A DNA stretch of 64,000 bases from assembly GCA_023392475.1 (NCBI GenBank), contig JAEVZA010000374.1, positions 1 to 64,000 of the forward strand, read 5' to 3'. The stretch is from Actinomycetes bacterium. GTDB lineage: Bacteria; Actinomycetota; Acidimicrobiia; Acidimicrobiales; Microtrichaceae. This document shows, piece by piece, positions 51,346 through 58,918 of the stretch. The notes under the pieces are model-generated. The model was not told the DNA's origin, did no database searches, and saw only the letters and a list, made by a program, of their open reading frames with translations. The translations under genes were made by a program, and so were the position numbers. Within the stretch, counting starts at the first letter, position 1; each line of letters opens with the position of its first letter.

Positions 51346-52314
51346 TCAGTCGCCTTGTGCATGCCAGACGACCATCAGGGTGGGACGGTCTGGTTCCCGG
51401 TACACGTCGACGGTGGCGGTGTCGCCGTTCGTCCAGTACCAGCTCTCCTTGCGCACACCCTCCTGCGCCGACGTGGAGTGGTGTTCGTAGCCGGCCCGGA
51501 ACGTCGTTCGGAACGAAGCGACCACATCCGCGACATCACCGTCGACGCGGAGCACCGCCACCGGGGTGTCGATGTCCGCCGACATCTCCGGGACACCCGG
51601 CGGACCCACCAGCGCAGCCCCCGGCGGGACTCTGAACGCCGGCCCAGTCTGCGTCCCCGGCTCGAAGGGTTCGCCCACCTTCGGAAGCGTCGTGGGCCAG
51701 TGGGGGTCGGACCCACGCCCGAGGCCGGACACGGGAGCACCCACAACGAACCCCGACGCGCCCAACGGCCACGGTTCGGTCAGACGGTGCACGGTGATCC
51801 AGACGTGCGACACCGGCATGAAGCCCGGCAGCCCGGCCGACTGGGTGTAGTCGACCCGATAGACGAGCCGATCATCGGCCGACTCGGACGCAGCAGTGCA
51901 CGATGTCACCGGCACCGCACCCGGCCGTGTCGAGCCGGTGCGGACACAGGTCGAAGCCGGGACCGCGAGGCCGAGCTTCGACGCCTGCGCTGCGTAGTCC
52001 GCCAGCACCGCCTGGACATCGCCGGTAACGACTGCCAGTGCGCTCCAACCGAGATCACGATCCGGCCCGCCAGCCGTGAGGAACAGTTGCTCCGGGATCG
52101 GGCCGACGAGACCACGAGAACCTTCGACGATCACGATCCCGTCGCGCAGCGCCGTCCCGGGCGCCAACGTCGACCCTGAGAGAAAGGGCACCGAATCGAT
52201 CACGTCAGTTGCGATCGACGCCTTCACCGTTGCAGGAGGCCCGTCTCCGGACGCACAGGCACCGAGCGCCAACGCGACGGAACACACGACTCCAGCCACC
52301 CAACACTTCCTCAC
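51346..52314 (-). CDS. putative lipoprotein, 322 aa
   Basis: From GTG 52314 a leader CWVAGVVCSVALALGAC gives a lipobox Cys near residue 20. The mature part has RDGIVIVEGSRGLVGPIPEQ, DLGWSALAVVTGDVQAVLADY, HVWITVHRLTEPW and a C-terminal VASFRTTFRAGYEH. Two internal Cys (STCVR and TSCTA) may pair. No family is recognised; the layout suggests two similar halves of an extracellular domain. It is alone in the segment between elements E and F and on the opposite strand to the RCC1 genes. Confidence 0.78.
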   Translation of the reverse strand: MRKCWVAGVVCSVALALGACASGDGPPATVKASIATDVIDSVPFLSGSTLAPGTALRDGIVIVEGSRGLVGPIPEQLFLTAGGPDRDLGWSALAVVTGDVQAVLADYAAQASKLGLAVPASTCVRTGSTRPGAVPVTSCTAASESADDRLVYRVDYTQSAGLPGFMPVSHVWITVHRLTEPWPLGASGFVVGAPVSGLGRGSDPHWPTTLPKVGEPFEPGTQTGPAFRVPPGAALVGPPGVPEMSADIDTPVAVLRVDGDVADVVASFRTTFRAGYEHHSTSAQEGVRKESWYWTNGDTATVDVYREPDRPTLMVVWHAQGD

Positions 52315-52360
52315 GACACCAGTGTGCTGGGCCCCACGAGCGATCACTAGTCAGCAACGG

Positions 52361-52390
52361 ATAGTGCCGGATGTAGTGACCCGTATCCGG
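52361..52390 (+). repeat. intergenic element F
   Basis: ATAGTGCCGGATGTAGTGAC followed by CCGTATCCGG. It lies 46 bases upstream of the minus-strand lipoprotein start. The segment to element G (about 107 bases) holds no gene. Confidence 0.6.
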
Positions 52391-52497
52391 CGATCTGGGG
52401 CACTCGCGACGGGATGCTCAACGTCCTGCGACTGTTTCCGGGCAGTGGCAGTCGTCCGACGAAATCTTGCCCTCGTCGAATGGGACGTCGCTGATGC

Positions 52498-52511
52498 GTA
52501 GATGCCGGTCT
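52498..52511 (+). repeat. intergenic element G (short)
   Basis: GTAGATGCCGGTCT, left half only, 38 bases from the stop of the minus-strand monooxygenase-like gene. Confidence 0.4.
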
Positions 52512-52548
52512 CCGAAGGACGTCCGGGAGCGCGTATTCAACGCGGCGG

Positions 52549-52848
52549 CTAGGCCGGAACCTTGTCAGCGAGTAGGTCGATCTTCTCGACCTGTGGCTCG
52601 GAGAAGAGAACGCCGGTGTTGGGTCCGAGCGCCTGACCCACCCCGCCGGCGAGGTGGGCATCTCGGGCCTCGTCATCGGGGAACACATCGAACACGCCAA
52701 ACGTCGAGGGGCCGAACTGGATGGCGAACCAGGCGATGGTTCCTGGCTCGTCCATCACGATCGACCGAGCACCGGTGAGGAACTCTGCGAGCTCTGCTTC
52801 CTTGCCGGGCATGGCTTCGAGACGCACGAGGAGAGCTTTGGTGAGCAT
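52549..52848 (-). CDS. putative quinol monooxygenase (ABM domain)
   Basis: 99-residue dimeric-barrel protein: MLTKALLVRLEAMPGKEAEL, EPGTIAWFAIQFGPSTFGVF and FPDDEARDAHLAGGVG fit the YgiN-like antibiotic-biosynthesis monooxygenase group, usually cofactor-independent enzymes acting on quinols. Complete single domain. It is the only gene in the segment between elements G and H and has no obvious functional partner nearby. Confidence 0.85.
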   Translation of the reverse strand: MLTKALLVRLEAMPGKEAELAEFLTGARSIVMDEPGTIAWFAIQFGPSTFGVFDVFPDDEARDAHLAGGVGQALGPNTGVLFSEPQVEKIDLLADKVPA

Positions 52849-52969
52849 GGGACGGGCTCCTGCCTTGAGAGCATGCTGCGACCCACATGGCCACGCATGA
52901 CCCCTACCCGGATGGCGGAGGATGAACCAGCCGGCAGTATCCCGACCGATCTGTCCAACACGTGTCCCA

Positions 52970-53011
52970 TTAGGTGCCGTTCGGGGGCAGGTGGTGGACG
53001 CGTAGTGCCGG
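52970..53011 (+). repeat. intergenic element H
   Basis: TTAGGTGCCGTTCGGGGGC begins it and GCGTAGTGCCGG ends it at 53011, directly against the TAG stop (minus strand) of the next gene. Confidence 0.6.
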
Positions 53012-53515
53012 CTACCTGTCGGCGCCTCCGTCCACGACTCCTGTTGCGTTCAGACTGGCGAGGTCGTCGGGCGAGCTGAGGAACCGGGTCGACAACCGAC
53101 GTATCCAGGGATGCTCGCGTACGTCGAAGGTCGGGAGCAGCATCCGAGTGCCGTCTGGAAGAGCGAGTTCGGGAAGGTCGGCCCCGTAGAACCACGGCAC
53201 CGACCGCGTTCGGATGCACTCGAGCGCGTCAGTGATCCCTTCCCGCGGGATCGAGGTCGACGTCAGGTACGAGTACATCGTGACGGCGTCGGGTCTGACC
53301 CGGACACGCGGCCACAGCGCCGCCCACAGGAAAAGAGCCGCCGGCAGCCCGAGAACGACAGTCCCGACGCCCCAGCCATAGTGGAACCCGGACCAGATCA
53401 GCAACGCCGTGGCCGCCAACCCGAACGCGGCGAAGACGGCGCCTTGGCCGACGAGGACGCCAGGTCCCCAGTAGGTCCCGCATCGGAGCGGCCGCTGTTC
53501 CAAGCGCTCAACCAC
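53012..53515 (-). CDS. two-helix membrane protein, 167 aa
   Basis: Two adjacent hydrophobic segments (VGQGAVFAAFGLAATALLIWSG and GVGTVVLGLPAALFLWAALWP) are followed by a cytoplasmic domain with VRPDAVTMYSYLTSTSIPREGI and WFYGADLPELALPDGTRMLL, a pattern like bacterial PH-domain membrane proteins. Sits alone between elements H and I. Function unknown. Confidence 0.75.
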   Translation of the reverse strand: MVERLEQRPLRCGTYWGPGVLVGQGAVFAAFGLAATALLIWSGFHYGWGVGTVVLGLPAALFLWAALWPRVRVRPDAVTMYSYLTSTSIPREGITDALECIRTRSVPWFYGADLPELALPDGTRMLLPTFDVREHPWIRRLSTRFLSSPDDLASLNATGVVDGGADR

Positions 53516-53583
53516 AGTCGGAGTGTGGGACGGCTACCCTCGAGTAGCAAGCGATGGGCTGCACACCGAGTCGTTGTGCACTT

Positions 53584-53617
53584 GATGCCAGATGTGCACG
53601 TAGTGCCCCATCTAAGC
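53584..53617 (+). repeat. intergenic element I, best complete copy
   Basis: GATGCCAGATGTGCACGTAG continues as TGCCCCATCTAAGC, showing both halves contiguous. It lies in the divergent gap between the membrane protein and RCC1 copy 4, so it is not simply a terminator of one gene. Confidence 0.7.
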
Positions 53618-53736
53618 CGTGATCGCCGGTCCTTCGGTCGAATGGGGACTCGTCCCCACTCGGCAGCGCGAAGCACGCGACTTACGCTCTCGTGTCGAAG
53701 CGGGGCTCCGTCAGGTGGTGGATCGAGGGGGAACCT

Positions 53737-54813
53737 GTGAACCGATTCCGTTCGTTCCTGGTCATGTGCGGGCTGGGACTGATTGCTGCAGCGTGCACGA
53801 CGCCTCCGTCCAGCCCTCCCGTCCCACCGTTGCCCGACGCGCCGGCGGCGACGATCAGCGCCGGCTACGGCAGCAGCTGCGCCCTGATGGTCGATACGAC
53901 AGTGCGTTGCTGGGGACTCGCTAAGCCACCGGCGAATCAGTCGGGGGTCCCAACCATCCACAAGATCCCGGTACAGGTCCCTGGGCTGACCGGTGCGGTC
54001 GAGGTGGCCACCGGCACCGATGAGGATTGCGCACGGATGCCCGATGGAACGGTCGGGTGCTGGGGTTCGGGGCCCCTCGGGGACGGGACCACGTCATCCT
54101 CGTCGACTCCGGTGCCAGTCGCTGGCATCTCCAATGCAGTTTCGCTCTCCGGCGACTGGCCCTGCGCCGCGCTCGCAGACGGAACAGTCCGGTGCTGGGG
54201 CCGGCAGATCGGAACAACCCCAGTCACGGTTGCGGGCCTGAGTAACGCCGTGTCCGTTCATGGTTCCTGTGCGATCCTCGCCGATGGCTCCGTGTCCTGC
54301 TGGACCATTGCGATGGTTGCCGCTCCCTTGGCGGGGCTCAGCGATGTCGTTGCACTCGACGCCCCAGGGGGCAGCTTCCAGGGGTGCGCCGTGACTGCCG
54401 ACGGCACCGCCCATTGCTGGGGGTCGGGCTACAACGGGCAGCTCGGTGACGGCACGTACACGCCGTGGTCGCCGACGCCTGTCACGGTGTCCGGGCTGAC
54501 TGACGTCGTCGACGTCGCAATGGCTGGCACAAACGGAGCGTGTGCGAGTCTTGCCGACGGGACTGTCCGTTGCTGGGGCGACAACAGCGCCGGTCAGCTC
54601 GGTAATGGATCCACGATCGAGAAATCTTCGTTACCGGTCAACGTGAGTGGGCTCACCCACGCTGTTGCGGTCTCGGGAAGTTCGCCCGGCCACATGTGTG
54701 CCCTACTCGACGATGGACAGGGACGCTGCTGGGGTGACAACGAGTACGGCCAACTCGGCAACGGATCCCAGACCAACAGCAACCTGCCGGTCAAGGTGCA
54801 GGGCCTCAGCTAG
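53737..54813 (+). CDS. RCC1-repeat lipoprotein, copy 4
   Basis: 358 residues from GTG 53737 (GAGGGGG ribosome binding site). Leader LVMCGLGLIAAAC with lipobox Cys, then a short Pro-rich linker and six to seven RCC1-type repeats such as CASLADGTVRCWGDNSAGQ and MCALLDDGQGRCWGDNEYGQ. One blade has lost the CWG signature (SVSCWTIAMV), so this copy is the most decayed of the four. Segment flanked by elements I and J. Confidence 0.9.
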   Translation: MNRFRSFLVMCGLGLIAAACTTPPSSPPVPPLPDAPAATISAGYGSSCALMVDTTVRCWGLAKPPANQSGVPTIHKIPVQVPGLTGAVEVATGTDEDCARMPDGTVGCWGSGPLGDGTTSSSSTPVPVAGISNAVSLSGDWPCAALADGTVRCWGRQIGTTPVTVAGLSNAVSVHGSCAILADGSVSCWTIAMVAAPLAGLSDVVALDAPGGSFQGCAVTADGTAHCWGSGYNGQLGDGTYTPWSPTPVTVSGLTDVVDVAMAGTNGACASLADGTVRCWGDNSAGQLGNGSTIEKSSLPVNVSGLTHAVAVSGSSPGHMCALLDDGQGRCWGDNEYGQLGNGSQTNSNLPVKVQGLS

Positions 54814-54860
54814 GAACCCGGACGTCCGCTGGACGTCTCCGAACTTCATCGGCGGCACTG

Positions 54861-54879
54861 AATGCCGGATGTGCTCCGG
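54861..54879 (+). repeat. intergenic element J
   Basis: AATGCCGGATGTGCTCCGG, in the convergent gap between RCC1 copy 4 and the cold-shock-like gene. Confidence 0.6.
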
Positions 54880-54923
54880 CCTACATGAGCACCCGTCGTC
54901 CTCACCCAGCAGCGCCGGCGCCG

Positions 54924-55187
54924 TCAGCTGTTCGACGACAGCGGATACGTCCGGAATGGCCGAACAGAGTCCGCCACGTAGCGCCAGGAGTCCTGGTCCG
55001 CCCGGTGGTAGTCGACCTCGACGAGCTCACCTTCGTGCAGCTCCCGGAAGCCTTCGCCTTCGATCATGGCGAAATGGACCCACACGTCTCCGAGGAGGTC
55101 GGGGCCTTCGATGCCGCCCCATCCCTGGTCGGCCTTCCAGAACTTCACGGTCCCGCGGCCCGTGTGAGTCGCTCGACGCCAGCGCAT
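54924..55187 (-). CDS. divergent cold-shock-domain protein
   Basis: 87 residues. The N-terminal GRGTVKFWKADQGWGGIEG aligns with the cold-shock RNP1 region, but the usual GFGFI reads GWGGI, and RNP2 VFVHF is VWVHF. EGFRELHEGELVEVDY follows as in other Csps, then a non-homologous tail. Aromatic RNA-contact residues are therefore partly lost. Probably a derived nucleic-acid-binding protein. It is the only gene between elements J and K; the canonical paralogue is at 25062-25262. Confidence 0.8.
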   Translation of the reverse strand: MRWRRATHTGRGTVKFWKADQGWGGIEGPDLLGDVWVHFAMIEGEGFRELHEGELVEVDYHRADQDSWRYVADSVRPFRTYPLSSNS

Positions 55188-55487
55188 GGGTCTGAGGGTA
55201 GAAGTCCAGACGCGGCAGCGTTGTGGGAGTTACGGCCGAGCGCTGGTTCGGCGCGCACAGCTTCCACTGGGTGACCCGTTGGAAACGCCTATTGCCGGCT
55301 CTGCACCTAAGCGAGGATTGGCTGATGTCGTGCGCCCCTCGAACCGGCACCGCCAGACGACGTCCTGATCGCACGTTCCTCACGTCGCACCGCGCCGTGA
55401 CCGGATCGAGGTCCTCGTGCCAGTGCGATCGAGGCGACTGGGACGCTGCAAGGCAGGCGGTGGCTCCGAACCATTCGATGACGTGGG
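55188..55487. other. 300-bp gap holding element K
   Basis: Overlapping short frames on both strands show no domain, ribosome binding site or signal sequence. Element K (55291-55312) is the only recognisable content. Confidence 0.45.
55291..55312 (+). repeat. intergenic element K
   Basis: ATTGCCGGCTCTGCACCTAA then GC. The end CTAAGC matches the end of element I (CTAAGCC), and TGCCGGCTCTG matches element D. Confidence 0.5.
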
Positions 55488-56126
55488 TCAGAACTTCGAT
55501 GCGACCTGCTGCGCCACGGCGATCGTGACCTGCTGCGTGCGCGGCCATTGCAACGGACCGGGTGACTTCGCCCACGTGTCGGGTCCTTCGGCGTCGTTGG
55601 AGACCCAGATGACGATGGCACGGTCCCCGGCCGGAAGCGACGCCTGGCCGCGGAAGTGGCCGCCGCGCTGAAGCTGGACGATGTAGGCGCTGGGGATCGC
55701 GACGCCGGGAACGGGCGGGAGGTGCTGAGCGGGATCATCCGATAGGTCGGTGTTCGGCGGTGGGTACTCGACGTCGGAGGAGATCGACCACTCGCCGGAG
55801 CGGAACGCACACGGCGGCACGCCGGGAAGCGTCGGGTCGGCGATCGGGTGCACCTGGGTGACGGAGACACGGAGCGCCTTGGCGACGTCGGTGGCGGTGA
55901 GCGGCCCGCATGTGAACGGAGGCAGCGTGGTCGTGGGTACCGTCGGCGGGGCCGTGAGTGTGGTCGCCATCGAGAACGCGGTCGTCGTCGGGGCGGCCGG
56001 TGCGCCGGCGTTGCCGAACGCGCCGCAACCGGAGAGCACGGCGGCCGCGGCGACGAGCCACGCCGCCTGGCAGGAGCGTCCCAGCGCAAGAACCCTTCGG
56101 CGTCGCAGGTCATGCCTCCCGGTCAT
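55488..56126 (-). CDS. putative lipoprotein, 212 aa
   Basis: From ATG 56126 a basic start (RHDLRRRRVLALGRSC) leads into AAWLVAAAAVLSGC, a lipobox Cys near residue 35. A Thr/Pro linker (TTTAFSMATTLTAPPTVPTTT) precedes a compact domain with FTCGPLTATDVAKALRVSV, PPCAFRSGEWSIS and DRAIVIWVSNDAEG. The pattern (Cys, xxCAF, two-strand repeats) recalls DUF3558-type actinobacterial lipoproteins. It shares a segment with the divergent 56236 gene. Confidence 0.78.
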   Translation of the reverse strand: MTGRHDLRRRRVLALGRSCQAAWLVAAAAVLSGCGAFGNAGAPAAPTTTAFSMATTLTAPPTVPTTTLPPFTCGPLTATDVAKALRVSVTQVHPIADPTLPGVPPCAFRSGEWSISSDVEYPPPNTDLSDDPAQHLPPVPGVAIPSAYIVQLQRGGHFRGQASLPAGDRAIVIWVSNDAEGPDTWAKSPGPLQWPRTQQVTIAVAQQVASKF

Positions 56127-56235
56127 CAGTCCCAGTGAACCCTGGTCCGAGCGCGGACCGTCAAACGGAGCCAGATGTTCCAGCGGAGTCTTCGGGGTGA
56201 ACCTGACGAGGGGCCGCCCTCGGTACCGTTGAGGA

Positions 56236-56688
56236 TTGGTGGTGGGAGTAGGCGACAGCGACGGGTGCGGGCGGAGCGGAGTCGGCTGTCGGATCGCGCA
56301 TCGAGTCCGTCTGCCCTTGTTGGGCGTGCTTCTCCTCACCAGCGGCTGCGCCGGAGCCACCCGGTCCTTCGGGAACGAGCTGGACAGCTACTACCGATCA
56401 GTCCTCTCCGGTGATGGAGCGGCTGCGTACGGACTGCTCTGCGCACACACGCGCGCTGAGCTTCCGGATCCCGGCGCTCTGCTTCGTGCGGCCAACGCTC
56501 AACGTGGGGCACTCTCGCTGACTGGCAAGTACTTCTTCCTGCGCGGTGACGACAACCTTGGCGAAGCCGTCTTCTCCAAGCGTCACGATGACGACGCCAC
56601 GCTGGAGATGCCCGTTGAGTGGCACGCCGGCAGACCAACCTTCTGTCCGTCGGCCGAGAGTCCCTTCGGCAACGTGACAGACGAATAG
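56236..56688 (+). CDS. putative lipoprotein, about 150 aa
   Basis: Leader VRLPLLGVLLLTSGC ends in a lipobox Cys near residue 38; the start is uncertain (TTG 56236 or a nearby GTG). The mature part resembles small exported domains that bind ligands in a cone-shaped fold: ATRSFGNELDSYYRSVLSGDG, AAYGLLCAHTRAELPDP, LTGKYFFLRGDDN. Two Cys could pair. It diverges from the lipoprotein at 55488 and is followed by element L. Unrecognised. Confidence 0.7.
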   Translation: MVVGVGDSDGCGRSGVGCRIAHRVRLPLLGVLLLTSGCAGATRSFGNELDSYYRSVLSGDGAAAYGLLCAHTRAELPDPGALLRAANAQRGALSLTGKYFFLRGDDNLGEAVFSKRHDDDATLEMPVEWHAGRPTFCPSAESPFGNVTDE

Positions 56689-56718
56689 CGGCTCAACCCC
56701 GCGCACGCCCACGGCACG

Positions 56719-56737
56719 TAATGCCGGATGTGCCCGG
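56719..56737 (+). repeat. intergenic element L
   Basis: TAATGCCGGATGTGCCCGG, 30 bases after the stop of the preceding plus-strand gene. Confidence 0.6.
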
Positions 56738-56809
56738 CTCGAGGCCGAGGCTGATGCCGAGTCGGCTCGGGGCCGGCGTAGATCGACTCGGGGTAGTTAC
56801 CGTTGGGTG

Positions 56810-57508
56810 ATGGCGAGCCATCCCCTCCGTCACCGCGTTGTGGTTCCATCATCGATCTGCTGCGCGCTGCTCCTGGCTTCCGGAGCCGCGGGCTGTGCCC
56901 GGAGCGACTCGCCCTCCAGCGCCAGCCCAACGACCACGACCACGCAAGCGCCGCCAACGACGACAAGCGCGGACTCGGCCGAGTTCAGCGTGTCGGGAGC
57001 CTGGATCGTCCGCACTGACCGGCCGACGGGATCCTCCGAACCGTGGGTCCACTTGAACCGTCAGCCGGAGCTCGCGAACTTCGCCACGTACAACGCGGAC
57101 CTCAGCCTCTCGCCTGATGGGTCACTGCTCGCTGTCGCGGCCACTGGCTACCCGCGTACCGCGCAGCCGGGTCTCGCCCGTTCCGTGCTGTACCTGGCAT
57201 CCACGGAGCGGGCTGATGACCTACGGCGAGTCGACGCCGGGCTGGCATCCCCAGGTCTCGCCCGGTTCAGTCCGGACGGCAGATGGCTCGCGGTGATCGG
57301 CAGCGGCGGCCTCGCAGTGGTGCATTCAAGTGGCGGACCACCCGCAAGCGTCACGAACTCCGACGACATCGGTTACGCCCAGGACGCGACCTGGTCCGCT
57401 GATGGCCGGCGACTGTCCGTCTCCAACCGCACCAACCGCGGAGCGCCGTGGACGACCATGTTCGACATCGACCCGTCCACCGGGGCCGCTCGACAGGTGC
57501 CCAGCTGA
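56810..57508 (+). CDS. PD40-like propeller lipoprotein, 232 aa
   Basis: Leader PSSICCALLLASGAAGC gives a lipobox Cys near residue 29, followed by a Ser/Thr linker. The body has YNADLSLSPDGSLLAVAA, LARFSPDGRWLAVIGSGGL and ATWSADGRRLSVSNRTN, three WD40-like/PD40 strands (SPDGxxLAV), fewer than a closed propeller needs, so it may be truncated or may oligomerise. ATG 56810 is preferred over a GTG one codon earlier. Followed by the second copy of the duplicated segment. Confidence 0.75.
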   Translation: MASHPLRHRVVVPSSICCALLLASGAAGCARSDSPSSASPTTTTTQAPPTTTSADSAEFSVSGAWIVRTDRPTGSSEPWVHLNRQPELANFATYNADLSLSPDGSLLAVAATGYPRTAQPGLARSVLYLASTERADDLRRVDAGLASPGLARFSPDGRWLAVIGSGGLAVVHSSGGPPASVTNSDDIGYAQDATWSADGRRLSVSNRTNRGAPWTTMFDIDPSTGAARQVPS

Positions 57509-57588
57509 GCACCGGGCGCCGGGAAGCGGAACGCTTCCCCCAACGGGATGTCGACCTCGCGATCGTTACCAGGAACGCACGCGCGCGG

Positions 57589-57894
57589 GCGGGTGTTCGC
57601 GCGGGACGCCCGCACGCGACTCGTACGCTCACGCTGTTGGATCACGACGCCCAAGGCGTCACGTACGAGCTGACGCGAGAGAAGGCAGGGCTGCTCAGAG
57701 GACTCGCGTTCTGGGTTCGGGCGCTGCTGGCACTTGCCGACACGGCCGGTTGGGCCGACAGCGACTACGACGGCGGCCGCTGGGTCGTGTGGTCGAACGA
57801 CCCGGCACGGACGTCGGCGAGTGTTCGAGTCAAGCGATCGATACGCCGCGGAGACACGCCTCAAGGCCCTGCAGCGCGGCGACGGTGAGTGCCG
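57589..57894 (+). repeat. duplicated segment, copy 2 (306 bp)
   Basis: Nearly identical to 49521-49825 but one base longer because of an inserted C near 57801. Ends in a weak form of the intergenic element (N). It is inserted between the propeller gene and the sulfotransferase. Confidence 0.85.
57637..57888 (+). pseudogene. frameshifted copy of the 83-aa gene
   Basis: Begins with TTG instead of ATG and encodes DHDAQGVTYELTREKAGLLR as in copy 1, with conservative changes (ITT to VTA). At about 57801 GACC became GACCC, so the frame changes after GGRWVVWSND and the ending FESSDRYAAETRLKALQRGD continues in another frame. The original stop TAG is also changed. Decayed duplicate. Confidence 0.75.
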
Positions 57895-57897
57895 AGA
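57887..57897 (+). repeat. intergenic element N (weak)
   Basis: GTGAGTGCCGA, the counterpart of element D at the end of the second copy. Only the first half is recognisable. Confidence 0.35.
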
Positions 57898-57924
57898 GCT
57901 CCAGCGGCCGCGCGCCGAACCTCC

Positions 57925-58781
57925 TCAGTGGAGGAGCCAGCGGGCGACGTCGGGTCTGGCGAGTTCGCCGACACGATCGAGACACCGCTGCTTCGACTCC
58001 TCGTCGAGCTGGTCGCCGCCGCGGTCACGGGCCTCGGACCGGAAGAACGCGTCGCTGCTCTTGAGCACGCCGAGGTGATCGGGCGCACGAACGGCCGATC
58101 GAGTTCGCATGGCATCGAACTCGGCGGCCTCGACCAGCTCCGGCCAGCGGGCGTCGTCGACCGTCACCTCCAGGTGCCGGGCCAGCCGGCGCATCTGCCC
58201 GTCGAGGTCGTCGGACAGGTCGTCGTAGTGGACGAGCACGACGTCCTCGTCGCCCTGTCGGTCCCACGAGTCGGCAACGTGGTGAACGAGACCCGGCACG
58301 AATCGAGCACCTCGAGCGGACCGACGCCCGGGTCCAGCCACCAGTCGAACCACTCGGGGAACGTCCCGGTCGGTGGACCCGACCGACGGCCGGTGAGCGC
58401 CTCGAAACGGTCTCGGTCGATGTTGTGGCCGTGGGCGTACAGCGAAGTGGCCACGTCGAGCGGATGCCGCCCGGCGACGAGGTAGGTCACGTCCGGTTCG
58501 AGCGGGAGCCCGGCGAGTGGGGTGTGTGTCTTGATGAACCGGCGGTGCTCCTGGCCGTCGAGCCGCTCGCGCACCACCTCGACCGGCTCGACGTCCCAGT
58601 CGAACCACGGCGACAGCTCGGCCAACGGAGCGGGCAGGTCCGCGTCCTGGAAGACCAGGAGCGCGCAGATCATCTGCAGCCAGGTCGTCCCGCACTTGGA
58701 GCGGGTGCTGATCACGATGTCGCCCGGCCGGAACTCGAAGCCGACCCAACGGTCGCTCGCCTCCTCTGCGTACCTGACCAC
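57925..58781 (-). pseudogene. sulfotransferase, frameshifted
   Basis: Sulfotransferase-fold enzyme using PAPS. One frame encodes FEFRPGDIVISTRSKCGTTW (5'-phosphosulfate loop TRSKCGTTW), FIKTHTPLAGLP, YLVAGRHPLDVATSLYAH and WFDWWLDP. Near 58300-58315 the frame changes and the second frame continues FVPGLVHHVADSWDRQGDED then VVLVHYDDLSDDL and the 3'-end motif region. Joined, the protein is about 285 residues, the normal size. A one-base deletion explains it. The start GTG at 58781 is inferred from the family N-terminus. Confidence 0.8.
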
Positions 58782-58900
58782 GGCCCGACCGTACCGATGC
58801 CGAGACACTGGAGCGACAGCGCTTCGGCGTTCACGAAGAGGCCGTGAGGTCGCCGCCCGATCCGAATGCAACATGCGCACGGCCGATCCATCGAGTACCT

Positions 58901-58918
58901 GAATGCCGGATCAACTGC
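58901..58918 (+). repeat. intergenic element M
   Basis: GAATGCCGGATCAACTGC. The TCA at 58911 is the TGA stop of the minus-strand gene, so the gene ends inside the element. Confidence 0.55.

Noticed and set aside
56690..56806. GCTCAAC and GTTGGGT around element L as classical attC R'' and R' boxes
   Set aside because: They have the right form and spacing but the arms between are not complementary, and none of the other elements has such boxes.
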